In this document: positions 29,032-38,154 of the stretch, in pieces
How the letters are laid out: the number at the start of each line of letters is the position of its first letter
How positions within the stretch are numbered: position 1 is the stretch's first letter
Source: Nakaseomyces glabratus
Taxonomy: Eukaryota > Ascomycota > Saccharomycetes > Saccharomycetales > Saccharomycetaceae
DNA: 64,000 bases
Direction: 5' to 3'
NCBI RefSeq assembly: GCF_010111755.1
Contig: NC_088957.1
Coordinates: 124,001-188,000 of the forward strand
Translations under genes and position numbers: made by a program
The notes under the pieces: model-generated
The model's input: only the letters and a program-made list of their open reading frames with translations
Database searches by the model: none
What the model was told of the DNA's origin: nothing

Positions 29032-30081
29032 ATGAGTGAGGACAAGGCCAACCATACCCGAAGCAAGTCTGTCTTGGATGTTATATTCGGCAACTCAGTG
29101 ACGGATTGGAATGTTTCTGAAGGTACATTACTAAAATCTATAGACTTCAAAATTGAGCAAGAGAAGACGAAACAACAATACTACAAACTTGAAGGACTAA
29201 ATAAGACCATAGAATTACTGAAGCTGGCCACAAATGCTAATATTCCGTCATCACAAATATCGCGTCTGTTTGGTGACTTGAGCCCAGGTAGTGAAGAATC
29301 TTCTAGACAATCTCAAAGCACTAATGAAACCAAAACTATACCTGCGACAGAATTTCTAAGTCCCAATAGAAATGGCACAGTACCGAGTTCACCTACAAAC
29401 GATGGTGTTTCATTGCGTGCACCAGTGTCATATAGGTTTCCAGCCAATAGTAATGGAGGTCCACCTAGACCTGTGAGAACTCATCATAGAACTAATTCGC
29501 CAGCACGTATTGGTGCCCATGCTGTAGCGAACCTGAATGAAGTGATATCTGTGAAGGAGGAGCCAGAGCCAAATAATGTCCTACATCCATCGTCACCATT
29601 GGGGCGCAAATCACAGTTAGTCTCCAATCATACAAGAAACTACTCGGAACCATCAAGATTTTTCACGAGCAGTACCACATTAAATAACATCACTGGACCT
29701 GTCACCACAGTACTTGACTTCGAGCCGCATAACAAAAATGGGAAAGGTCGTCAACCAAGGAATAGTACTGATATGTTAGAAAGCGATGCGCATAAGCTGC
29801 GAAATGGATCCAAAAGATTAGGTGGAATAACTAAGAGACATAGACGAACTAGATCTGCGTCTTCATTCGGAGTAATTGATTTAAACATAATAAATGATGC
29901 AAATTCAGAATCACTGGAAAAAGCTTCGATAAATAGGATGATGGAAGAAAGGAAGGGAAGAGCTCCTACATTGATAAATGATAATGATGATAGAACATGT
30001 AGTGAAAGCAGCTCTAGAACAGAAAGCCCTAATAGGTTTTCTAGACGAAGTTCTGTGACAAAGCTTTTAAACGACCCTTGA
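29032..30081 (+). CDS. BOP3: Bop3-like phosphoprotein of unknown function
   Basis: A 349-residue protein (S. cerevisiae Bop3 has 396). The N-terminus is the recognisable part: TRSKSVLDVIFGNSVTDWNV, then SEGTLLKSIDFKIEQEKTKQ and a helix with ELLKLA. The remainder is Ser/Asn/Arg-rich and carries four spaced basic phosphosite-like motifs: HHRTNSPAR, HTRNYSEPS, HRRTRSASSF and RFSRRSSV. These suggest regulation by AGC or CAMK-type kinases and 14-3-3 binding, which is inference. S. cerevisiae BOP3 is known as a dosage suppressor (bypass of PAM1) and a methylmercury-resistance gene, with no biochemical role that I know of. Position between YIP3 and COG6 matches YNL042W. Confidence 0.85.
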   Translation: MSEDKANHTRSKSVLDVIFGNSVTDWNVSEGTLLKSIDFKIEQEKTKQQYYKLEGLNKTIELLKLATNANIPSSQISRLFGDLSPGSEESSRQSQSTNETKTIPATEFLSPNRNGTVPSSPTNDGVSLRAPVSYRFPANSNGGPPRPVRTHHRTNSPARIGAHAVANLNEVISVKEEPEPNNVLHPSSPLGRKSQLVSNHTRNYSEPSRFFTSSTTLNNITGPVTTVLDFEPHNKNGKGRQPRNSTDMLESDAHKLRNGSKRLGGITKRHRRTRSASSFGVIDLNIINDANSESLEKASINRMMEERKGRAPTLINDNDDRTCSESSSRTESPNRFSRRSSVTKLLNDP

Positions 30082-30244
30082 TGATATTCATGTGTATAAT
30101 TTCGCTATAAAGCAATAGTTCAGCATTGATGCAATAAAAACTCTCTATATTCTATATTTAGGAATAATTTTGATAAATTAACAGCTAAACCGTCCGATAT
30201 TTGAAGGATTGTAATAAATGAAAAATAGTCGCTTTAGATTTCTT

Positions 30245-32743
30245 TTATACACCTGCTAAAGTCTTAAACTCCGATTCTGTAAAGTTGAGAATTGCTTCGA
30301 CCTTTTCCTTATTATCTGGATATAGATGTTTTAGAATTCTTCTGAAGATACAATAGAAGTCGGTCAATGTTCTGAAGCAAATTTCGCATACATCATCTGC
30401 AATCGACGGAGATGTTAACTTAATTAGTAAGTTATCTTGAAAATCAGGTAATGCCTGGGGTAGATAGTCATTCAGTTTTTCATGAATGTTTTTTTCTAGA
30501 TTTTCTAGACTCATTAAAGGATTGTCTACTAGGGACATATACATGTCATAATCTATTTCATCTTGAATTGAGTCAATTGGGAAAATCATATTCATCAGGT
30601 TGTAGTACATATTCAAGCCTGTTCTTTCGAAAAGTAATGAAATTTGAAGCTTCTGCAACTTCTCTACAGTTTCATCCAATGTATGCTGTATATTCTCTAA
30701 TATATGTTTGCAGGACTCGTCATATGAAAATATGGATAATGAATATGGTTGAAGTCTAAAATTAATCATTTCAAAACAATTAATCTGTAGTGTTAGCATT
30801 ACAATCCTTATCTCTTCCTTCTTTTTGGCTAATGGATATGAGTCTTTTATTTGTTTGATCAGACTAGTCATAAATGGCTCTTCTATAACAGTCTTTAATG
30901 TATCATATGGAAACATGTACTTATCAGAATCGATGTCATCCTTTGAAAATCTTTTACCACCATAAAGTCTTTCAACATGATCAAACAACTCGGTGATAGA
31001 ATTTAAATAATCTGACAGCCATTGAGGAGGTAATAAATCTGGTGATGATATTTGTGTATTTTCTGTTTCTGCTAATTGTTTAGTTAATGAGTTGATTATC
31101 TTTTTTTCTGAGATGTCTCTCAATTGGATTAGATGTAAAACTAAAGGATTATCATCTCTTATTCCTTTATTAACAAACATAGATGAGTATAAATCCAGCA
31201 ACTGTGTGATCTCAAAATTAATTACCTTATTTTCTTCAAAACGAATGACTTGTTCAATCCTTAGTTTGCACGAATTTGCTAGATATTGTACAATATCATT
31301 TACTAACTTAAGATCCAGGCCATCGAAATACTGTGCATTGTTATTTATAATCATGCTAGATGATTTGTCCATGTCTTCAGAGGTGAACTTAAACAAAGAT
31401 TTGACAAAATCAACTTCATTCGCAATCATAGTGTGTATTGTGGCTAAAACATCACCAATATAGCGCACCGGATCTTCAGAGGAAGAAATTGTTGTAGACA
31501 ATTCTGAGGTGGTTCCAAATTGCGATAAAAACTCGTCTAGAAGTGTCTTTGATCTCATGGTAGTTACTCTCTTCAAAAAATCGTCATAGTATTGGATGTC
31601 ATTTGAAAGGTAAACCAACCCCTTTTGAAATAGAGCTAGATTCCTTTCTGTAGGGTCGATTACGTGTTTGGTTCCCATGTTTGAATTTGACTCAAAAGTA
31701 TACATATAGTCTATCAGATAATTTGAGATTTTCTTATTAATAGTATCCAATGTAATATTGGTCTGTTTAATTAGAACCTCACCAGCTTTTGAATTAGGTA
31801 AAGCGAGCAAATAGGTGGCATGTTCTTTCATCTTCGTTAGTTTATCAACAATATCAAATATTTCTTCCTTTAAAGGACCATTTTCTATCAGATCATCTTC
31901 TAATTGGTTTAGTGTAAATTTTGATTGCAAAGCCTTCAAGATCTTCTTCTTTATTTCTAATTTGAGTAGGTGGTTCCTGCAGTCGTCAATATCACTAATA
32001 TATTTTTGAGAGAATGTCTCTTTGTCATTTTTCAAAATTTCCTCCCCAATGTTTTCAATTTGCTGAACTGGAGCTGCTAGTCTCTTAATTCTTCTAACAA
32101 TTGGTTTAAAATCTTCCAAAACTGTAACATGATCCTTCAAAAGTTGTGTTTCAAGATCAGTTCGTAGCGATTTTCTTGCCAGCGTGCCAATATAGTCAGG
32201 ACTGATCAATTTCTCCTCACTAATACCTAGTTTATCCCTATTTTTTTCTAGTATCTTCAATGATTTCCTTAACTTTATAGTGTGATGGTAACTGGTGTCA
32301 TATTCATTTAAAACTTTTGATAGCTTCTTAGCTAGAATTTCATTAGATTTCTCTAAGTCAATTGAGGATGGCTCCACTAGAGTTTTCCTTGTAGTAGCTT
32401 CAGGTATAGGTGTTGAATCCTTAATATTTTTAGTGCCAAAATTCTGAATAGAAAGATCAACATAATCTGACATACGATCATATAAGTTAGAGGTATCCTT
32501 CTTTAACTTTTGCGCCATAGCAGTATCATCCTGAACATCTGCTTTAGTTTGGAGTAAACTGGTCTCTACATTTGAGAGTATTGACGGCAGCTTGAAGTTA
32601 TCTTTCAGAGGCTTGTAATCCAGAGAGAATGAGGATATGTTCAGTCTAGACACGGGTTCTGGCAAACTGACCTCACCATTGGTTCCAGACTTGTCATTAT
32701 TGTCTGGAGCAGTTTCAAATGCCTGATAATCAATGAACTCCAT
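30245..32743 (-). CDS. COG6: Conserved oligomeric Golgi complex subunit 6
   Basis: An 832-residue helical protein (S. cerevisiae Cog6 has 839). The N-terminal third contains the long heptad-rich helices typical of the subunit (about residues 120-300). Helical bundles follow to the C-terminus, ending LNFTESEFKTLAGV. Cog6 is in the lobe B half of the COG vesicle tether at the Golgi. It is convergent with BOP3, as YNL041C and YNL042W. Start is the ATG at 32743 (MEFIDYQAFETAPDNND). Confidence 0.92.
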   Translation of the reverse strand: MEFIDYQAFETAPDNNDKSGTNGEVSLPEPVSRLNISSFSLDYKPLKDNFKLPSILSNVETSLLQTKADVQDDTAMAQKLKKDTSNLYDRMSDYVDLSIQNFGTKNIKDSTPIPEATTRKTLVEPSSIDLEKSNEILAKKLSKVLNEYDTSYHHTIKLRKSLKILEKNRDKLGISEEKLISPDYIGTLARKSLRTDLETQLLKDHVTVLEDFKPIVRRIKRLAAPVQQIENIGEEILKNDKETFSQKYISDIDDCRNHLLKLEIKKKILKALQSKFTLNQLEDDLIENGPLKEEIFDIVDKLTKMKEHATYLLALPNSKAGEVLIKQTNITLDTINKKISNYLIDYMYTFESNSNMGTKHVIDPTERNLALFQKGLVYLSNDIQYYDDFLKRVTTMRSKTLLDEFLSQFGTTSELSTTISSSEDPVRYIGDVLATIHTMIANEVDFVKSLFKFTSEDMDKSSSMIINNNAQYFDGLDLKLVNDIVQYLANSCKLRIEQVIRFEENKVINFEITQLLDLYSSMFVNKGIRDDNPLVLHLIQLRDISEKKIINSLTKQLAETENTQISSPDLLPPQWLSDYLNSITELFDHVERLYGGKRFSKDDIDSDKYMFPYDTLKTVIEEPFMTSLIKQIKDSYPLAKKKEEIRIVMLTLQINCFEMINFRLQPYSLSIFSYDESCKHILENIQHTLDETVEKLQKLQISLLFERTGLNMYYNLMNMIFPIDSIQDEIDYDMYMSLVDNPLMSLENLEKNIHEKLNDYLPQALPDFQDNLLIKLTSPSIADDVCEICFRTLTDFYCIFRRILKHLYPDNKEKVEAILNFTESEFKTLAGV

Positions 32744-32852
32744 CTATCCAATAAATAGTAGCTTTTCTATCTGATAGTTGTAGATTTCAGTTTCAATTTC
32801 ACAATCAGGAGCTTTTGTAGTCCTTAGGCAAACTCAATTGTTGAGCAACTAA

Positions 32853-33395
32853 TTATTTAACTTTTGTTACCTTAGGTGTAATACTTTGTGTGTGCAACAG
32901 AGTCATCAAGACGGAGAAATGTTGATCAGAGACGCCAATATATTGTCTGAATTGCCAGAATGTGCTTGCAAGAACCTTTAAACTGTCCATTAAGTTTTTG
33001 TATTTTCTTACGTTACCATCACATGGCAATATTGCTTGGCTTGCAAAATACTGAATAGCATTAACCAACAAATTAGTATCCGTATTTTTAACACCTAGTT
33101 TATTATTCGCATAGGTTATTGTGTTTTTGAGAGACTTACTATCGTAAATTTTGAAACCAAATCCATTCGCTAGATATGCCAATAAATGCAATTCGCAACA
33201 GTTAATTCGCTGAATTCAGGGACTTATATCGTATTGCTGGTTGTGCTAATTCGTGATGAGGTGATAAATACAGTAAACCAGGGTAATTGGAGTTAAAATT
33301 GATATTTCTACCACTACGAATGAAGTTTTCTGGTGTTATTTGTGTTCAATTAGCGGATTCTCAAAATTTTTCTTTAAAGAAATTTGTATGAACAT
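32853..33395 (-). pseudogene. Frameshifted gene relic, identity unknown
   Basis: Three adjoining minus-strand open segments read like one interrupted protein. Segment 1 starts at ATG 33395 (MFIQISLKKNFENPLIEHK, then stop). Segment 2, in another frame, runs about 33349-33205 and contains ITPENFIRSGRNINF, NYPGLLYLSPHHELA and RYKSLNSAN before its stop. Segment 3, in a third frame, runs about 33209-32853 and contains ELHLLAYLANGFGFKIYD and FWQFRQYIGVSDQHFSVL, ending PKVTKVK. Segment 3 has no upstream ATG and no plausible splice signals. Composition is protein-like throughout with no biased low complexity. I do not recognise the family. Alternatives are a recent pseudogene, sequencing errors in a live gene of about 185 residues, or chance. 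It lies between COG6 and a tRNA, where S. cerevisiae has no gene. Confidence 0.45.
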
Positions 33396-33424
33396 ATTTT
33401 TCTGAACAACAACAAACTAAGTAA

Positions 33425-33497
33425 GCTTCTATGGCCAAGTTGGTAAGGCGCCACACTAGTAATGTGGAGATCATCAGTTCAAATCTGGTTGGAAGCA
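33425..33497 (+). tRNA. tT(AGU): tRNA-Thr (anticodon AGU)
   Basis: A 73-base cloverleaf without intron, running GCTTCTATGGCC...GGAAGCA. The acceptor stem GCTTCTA pairs with TGGAAGC, allowing one G-T pair. The D-loop reads AAGTTGGTAAGG. The anticodon loop is CTAGTAA with AGT at 33458-33460. The T-arm holds GTTCAAATC, and the discriminator base is A. It nearly matches S. cerevisiae tRNA-Thr(AGU), with changes in the T stem. A T-rich Pol III terminator follows at once. Confidence 0.95.
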
Positions 33498-33743
33498 TTT
33501 ATTTTTTTATTTGTCCCTTGCTTTTACAATTCAGTTTCTACCCATTGTTAACTGATTTTCACAATGTAAGTTGTTGACTACAGTTAAGATGACTCTTTTG
33601 AATCTGGTATATTGCATTGTTTTTGTAAAAAGATCAGAATACATTGTATAGAATTAGAAGTGAAGTGAAAAACTATGTAGGGCAAATAAATAGTTGAGTT
33701 ATGCTAATGAGTTGAGTAGACCGTCACAGACGTGTCCTCCTCT

Positions 33744-34403
33744 TTATTTCTGTTGATTGCCATAGACCTCTCTTACAACGTCGACAAGGCCCGAGTCCAC
33801 GTTATATACAAGTCCAAAAATATTGAACTCATGATCCTGGTTGCTGTTCCTTAGTGCATCTTGCACAACTGGGATTTGCAGCAATCTTTGCAATTGTCTT
33901 TCAACGTTTCTGTGAGACATTAGTTTTGATTTCGAGCATATGTTATCCAATTGGTTCAGCTCAGATTCATGTGATTCTACCAGATCCTCTATGTCGTCCA
34001 AGTGTTCATATAGATGTGGGCAGCTTTCCTTTATGCTCTCTCTGCCCAGCAGACAGGTCTTGATACCACCACAGTCTGTGTGTCCACACAGTATGATTCT
34101 GTTTACTTTCAAGTTCAGGATGGCGAACTCCAGCGTCGCGAGCAAAGAGTGATCGTCTGTGTGGCATATGTTAGCAACAGTCTTCAACGTGAAAATCTCA
34201 CCTGGCAAGACGCCCAGACAATCCTCGTTGTAGCGTGAGTCAGAGCACCCAATGAAAAGAGTGTGTGGGTCCTGCCCTTGTCCGTTGGTAGGAAACAACT
34301 GCGGCTGCGAGCGGTGCATAGCTTGTGCCCATTGTCTGTTGGCATCCAGTATGTTGTCTAGAGCGCATTTCCCGGTCAGTGTAAATATAGTGTCTTTAGT
34401 CAT
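33744..34403 (-). CDS. NCE103: Beta-class carbonic anhydrase
   Basis: A 219-residue beta-carbonic anhydrase (S. cerevisiae Nce103 has 221). It hydrates CO2 to bicarbonate, which carboxylases need in ambient air. The zinc site is complete: C53 with the D55/R57 dyad in IGCSDSRYN, and H108 and C111 in CGHTDCGGIK. The N-terminus MTKDTIFTLTGKCALDNILDANRQWA is the short fungal type. The promoter has a perfect CRE at 34632-34639, consistent with CO2-dependent control by the Cst6/Rca1 bZIP factor known from S. cerevisiae and Candida. In S. cerevisiae it is YNL036W, near GPI15 and BDP1 as here, but IDH1 (YNL037C) is absent. Confidence 0.94.
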   Translation of the reverse strand: MTKDTIFTLTGKCALDNILDANRQWAQAMHRSQPQLFPTNGQGQDPHTLFIGCSDSRYNEDCLGVLPGEIFTLKTVANICHTDDHSLLATLEFAILNLKVNRIILCGHTDCGGIKTCLLGRESIKESCPHLYEHLDDIEDLVESHESELNQLDNICSKSKLMSHRNVERQLQRLLQIPVVQDALRNSNQDHEFNIFGLVYNVDSGLVDVVREVYGNQQK

Positions 34404-34631
34404 TTGGTTTTTGTTTTCTTTTATTGTGTAATCCTGTTAGTTGCAGTATTAGACAACTTGCATTATAGACAGTAAGGGCTACATTTTACGGGAAACGTCA
34501 GTCTTGATGTTGAGAGTTCGCAGCCTTTTTATAATATGCCAGATAGACCGTCTCTTGGCTATCTTGTAGAGATGACCCCATCGCTCGTAATATTGCGATA
34601 ATTAGGTTGAGAAATGAACTCATGATCACGT

Positions 34632-34639
34632 TGACGTCA
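34632..34639. promoter_or_regulatory. CRE (TGACGTCA) in the NCE103 promoter
   Basis: A perfect palindromic TGACGTCA lies 229 bases upstream of the NCE103 ATG. This is the site bound by Cst6 in S. cerevisiae and Rca1 in Candida to induce NCE103 under low CO2. Function here is inferred from that precedent. Confidence 0.7.
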
Positions 34640-34732
34640 GACCTGAATCAGCGCCGTTATCTGTGACAACTTAAGGGAAAAAAGTTTCTTTTCTGAAAAA
34701 CACACTGAGAAGAGGGGCTGCATTGTCTGCGT

Positions 34733-34804
34733 CCGTCCGTCTGTAGGTCTGTAGGTCTGTAGGTCTGTATGTCTGTAGGTCTGTAGGTCTGTGTGCGTGT
34801 GTGT
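34733..34804. repeat. Tandem GTCTGTAG-type minisatellite
   Basis: About six to eight imperfect copies of an octamer GTCTGTAG (one copy reads GTCTGTAT), flanked by CCGT repeats on the left and a GT-rich tail on the right. It is in a non-coding region and probably length-variable. Confidence 0.85.
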
Positions 34805-35388
34805 CAATGGTGAACTGCAAGGAGAATAATGGCTAATGTGGATCTAGCAGTAAAGTTGTGCTTTCGTACAGCACCTTCTGTGCAGACCGGTGCCCCTCTT
34901 ATCTCTTGTCTCTTCTCTTCTCGAGCAAGACAAGATCTTCTTTTCTCCTTTCCAGCCTTTCCGCCCCTCCCCCCCACAAGAAATTCCACCCTGCCTCGCT
35001 TCTGTGAGAAATCCCACGGGGTGATTATTCCGAGGCGGATTTCTTCCGAGAAACTTTGTTCCGGTTTTCCCTACTAAAGCAGTTGTTCCGTCTTTTGTCG
35101 CGAATCCTCTCTTTCACATGTCAAAGGACAGACACTACACCAGCTTTCTATTTCAGTTTTCATACCATTTCCGATGGATTCAGTGTGTGTCTATTAATAA
35201 TGTTATACAGGACTGGAGCTACGAGGTTGGGACGAATGATAGGGTGGAAGCAGTGGCACAGAAATAAACGTGTGGAGCCAGTTTTTGCATACAACGAATT
35301 GTTGAGCTTTCCTCCCCCCCATCGTCTTCCCCAACTGTGGCATTTCGTGGTCCGCTCTCTGGGACATATGGCGATGCAGCGGATATTT

Positions 35389-36114
35389 CTACTTGGCATG
35401 TAGGGCACGTTGGAGCTTGTTATATAGCGCAATCTGGTCAGGTAAACGCACACGTGCATTCTCGTAAAGAATCCTCAGACATGGTTCCCTTACGCCGTCA
35501 TGTGCTCTGTTATTGTCTCTCGTCTTGGTCCTGTGGTGATTGCTGGTGTCGCCGTTGTAGAGTATTGACAGGTGACTGCTGACACCGAAACCAGTCTTGC
35601 TAAAAGTCTCGTGTATTATTATATCAACAACTCTGTCACGTGGTATGAATGTGGTTTCATTGCTATTGGTGTTGGTCCTTGCCGCCAGGGCAATAGTCTC
35701 GAACGCAGCCGTTGATGCTGTACTGTCGCTTGAAGATAGATGGTCGTACCATAGTTGCAATGCTTTCCAGGAGATCGATTGGATATGCCATTTCGATATC
35801 TGCACACCAAGTTTTGGAATAACAGTTACGGTTTCGATGGTGATTACCAGCTTCGTATTTAGTATGTGGAAGCATAGTAGTGATAATAGTAGCCGGTGTA
35901 GTCTGCAGTCTCCAGGTAAACTGGCTTTACGGAGCAGAGACACCACTTGATCCTGTAAAAAATGATAAAAGAGCAGCTCAACCACTATCACACATATCCC
36001 ATTGAGCAATTGATCTCTAAGATACGTCTTTTTGTAAATAGTAGCGCTGATCATTCCATTGTGCTCTGTCAATGATATAGCATATCTCTTTTTGTCTTCG
36101 TTGATCTTGCTCAT
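35389..36114 (-). CDS. GPI15: GPI-GlcNAc transferase subunit Gpi15 (PIG-H family)
   Basis: A 241-residue ER membrane protein (S. cerevisiae Gpi15 has 229). Two hydrophobic spans lie near residues 37-60 and 76-92. The PIG-H domain follows on the cytosolic side: ETVTVIPKLGVQISKW, then FIPRDRVVDIIIHETFSKTGFGV and LSILY, with terminal RLPDQIALYNKL. Gpi15 is part of the complex that transfers GlcNAc from UDP-GlcNAc to phosphatidylinositol, the first step of GPI-anchor synthesis. The S. cerevisiae gene has a 5' intron; this frame starts directly with an ATG (MSKINEDKKRY) and needs none, though I cannot exclude a longer spliced N-terminus. The domain contains a polar insert (residues 185-215). BDP1 next to it matches YNL038W-YNL039W. 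Confidence 0.88.
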   Translation of the reverse strand: MSKINEDKKRYAISLTEHNGMISATIYKKTYLRDQLLNGICVIVVELLFYHFLQDQVVSLLRKASLPGDCRLHRLLLSLLCFHILNTKLVITIETVTVIPKLGVQISKWHIQSISWKALQLWYDHLSSSDSTASTAAFETIALAARTNTNSNETTFIPRDRVVDIIIHETFSKTGFGVSSHLSILYNGDTSNHHRTKTRDNNRAHDGVREPCLRILYENARVRLPDQIALYNKLQRALHAK

Positions 36115-36405
36115 GCTAAGCGCACATCCATCTAACTGGTTCTTATCAATTATAATCTATAATGCTGGTTTTTTACAATCATTTTATATACTCCTAAAAC
36201 TTTAGCACTACTCTCCCTCTGACACTTAATCATGCTGCTTCTTGTATATATTGCGATGAGCTACAGATCCGGCACCTCACAGGCGCACCTCAATTTTAAC
36301 AACCAAACGTAGCAAATGATGCATACGAAGCCGACTTCTATATAAGCATTACGAGCTATGAGATAGTTATATTAGCTATTAATTATTTTATTTTTATCTT
36401 GCAAT

Positions 36406-38154
36406 TTATATCTCTTCTTCATCCTCTTGCTTGCTTACCCTCTTCATCTTCATTTCATCAATTGTACCTAGAACGACTTCTTGCTTTCTGTAAACCTTTA
36501 AGTCATCAGTCATGAAACCACCTGAAGACTTCTTGTTCGAGCGCTGGTTCTCCATCTTTTTCCTCTCGATTTCACTATCCTCCAATGCAGCCTTGGCCTT
36601 AGCTTGCTCGATCTCTTTGAAGTGTTGCTCATGTTCCTTCTGTAGCTCCTCAACCTTCTTATTGAACTCGTCCACAGTTCCAAGCTCCTTCTTTATATCA
36701 GAACAGTACTCATCGAAGTTTGGTGGCAGTTTGGATCGCAGTGCTAATTCTATCATTATTGGATGCTTCTTCTCCTCATTGATAAACTTAGACTTGACTT
36801 GTTTCCTCGTTCTATATGGGAACATCTGCGCAATGAGGTTGAAGTCAGTACCCCACATGGATAATGCTTTGTAAAACTTAACTAATTCATCCGCAGTCCA
36901 AGGGTCCGTGAAATTATTCTTACCGTACGTAGCCGAATTGTAAAGATTTTCGAATGGATTGCCATATTTCCTCTCTTTGTACATGTTATCCTTCCTGGCT
37001 TGGTCATGTCTGTCAATATATGTGGATTCTGAGTCAAGTTCAATCCTACCGTCAACTAGTTTAACTTGCAATGATGAAGGGGCAGCTGGTTGTGAATCGT
37101 AGGACTCCTCCTGTGCTTGTAGTTCTTGTTGCTTCTTGGTTCTTGCTTCTCTCTCCTGTTCGATCTGCTCTTTATTTAATGAATATATGGATTTGAATTC
37201 CTTCTTAGCCTTTTCTCGCAGCTCTTTCCTTTCCCTACGTCTTTTCATCTTTTCTCTGCTAGCTTCCTGCGCTTTCTCAAAATTCTCTGATATTTCACCT
37301 ATTGGCAGATGTGGCTTACATAGCTCCGCCATAGTAAAATGTTCTTCATCAATTTGATACTTACTAGAACTCTCATCGTCGACCTTGTTAGGAAGTTGTT
37401 TTAACGATTTGATTGTAAATTTCTTGTCTTCGTCGTTCTCATCGTTTTCCGCTTTCTCTTGCTTCTTATATATATCATGGTCTGAAGGAGATGCCGACTT
37501 TTCCTTTGGTGGTTCAATTTTAGTAACGATACTAATCCTATGCGTAGATCCACCTTTCTTAGCAATTGAGCCTCGGCTAGATAGTCTTCTTTTCTTTATT
37601 GCTTGTAAGGTTGGGTCATTCTCAGCAGTTATGCTATTCATACGCATCCGCCTGTTCAGTGAATCATTGGATATAGTCGATAGTCTCCTTTCAGTTTGTG
37701 ATTCATTTCCAGTTCCAAACGGCGATTTCAATAGGACTCTATTAGAATTACCGCTCAATGAATCCAAACGACTAGATCGCCTTTGGTTATGATTGCCAAT
37801 GGACGGCACTTGACCAGCGATTATAGACGGCCTTCTGCTCACATTTTTGGGATGTAATTGTGTCGAAGTGTTAAGCGGATCGTGAGAGTCCTGAACCAAT
37901 GTGTGGGAAGAGTCACCTAATTCTGGTACTTGTAGATTCTTTGGAACAGCATGTGGATCATCTGCATGTAAAGTCTCTTCTTCGGTAGATTTCTCATTGT
38001 CTGATGCGACATTAGAGTTAGTCTTTGAACTTTCACCGCTGGATAATGTCGCCAGTGTTTTCGCGCTGCTTGAGACAGGAGGTGCCGCAGCAGTTCTCCG
38101 CTGTCTAGCTTTAGGTGCAAATCTAACACCGCTCTTATTAACGATACTACTCAT
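36406..38154 (-). CDS. BDP1: TFIIIB subunit B'' (Bdp1)
   Basis: A 582-residue protein (S. cerevisiae Bdp1 has 594). Start is the ATG at 38154 giving MSSIVNKSGVRFAPKARQRR, the conserved N-terminus; an upstream GTG would add 11 residues. A Lys/Glu-rich central helix (FTMAELCKPHLPIGEISENFEKAQ near residue 285) precedes the SANT domain near 410-470 (DPWTADELVKFYKALSMWGTDFNLIAQMFPYRTRKQVKSKF). The tail keeps the conserved GGFMTDDLKVYRKQEVVLGTIDE. Bdp1 joins TBP and Brf1 to recruit RNA polymerase III to tRNA, 5S and U6 genes. It corresponds to YNL039W. Confidence 0.95.
   Translation of the reverse strand: MSSIVNKSGVRFAPKARQRRTAAAPPVSSSAKTLATLSSGESSKTNSNVASDNEKSTEEETLHADDPHAVPKNLQVPELGDSSHTLVQDSHDPLNTSTQLHPKNVSRRPSIIAGQVPSIGNHNQRRSSRLDSLSGNSNRVLLKSPFGTGNESQTERRLSTISNDSLNRRMRMNSITAENDPTLQAIKKRRLSSRGSIAKKGGSTHRISIVTKIEPPKEKSASPSDHDIYKKQEKAENDENDEDKKFTIKSLKQLPNKVDDESSSKYQIDEEHFTMAELCKPHLPIGEISENFEKAQEASREKMKRRRERKELREKAKKEFKSIYSLNKEQIEQEREARTKKQQELQAQEESYDSQPAAPSSLQVKLVDGRIELDSESTYIDRHDQARKDNMYKERKYGNPFENLYNSATYGKNNFTDPWTADELVKFYKALSMWGTDFNLIAQMFPYRTRKQVKSKFINEEKKHPIMIELALRSKLPPNFDEYCSDIKKELGTVDEFNKKVEELQKEHEQHFKEIEQAKAKAALEDSEIERKKMENQRSNKKSSGGFMTDDLKVYRKQEVVLGTIDEMKMKRVSKQEDEEEI

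Larger units (their letters stand above)
34404..35388. other. Intergenic region upstream of NCE103 / GPI15 3' end
   Basis: A 985-base region that is NCE103 promoter next to 34403 and GPI15 3' flank next to 35389. It contains the CRE at 34632-34639, an octamer-type tandem repeat at 34733-34804, and a pyrimidine-rich CT tract (34893-34975). No supported gene. Confidence 0.55.
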
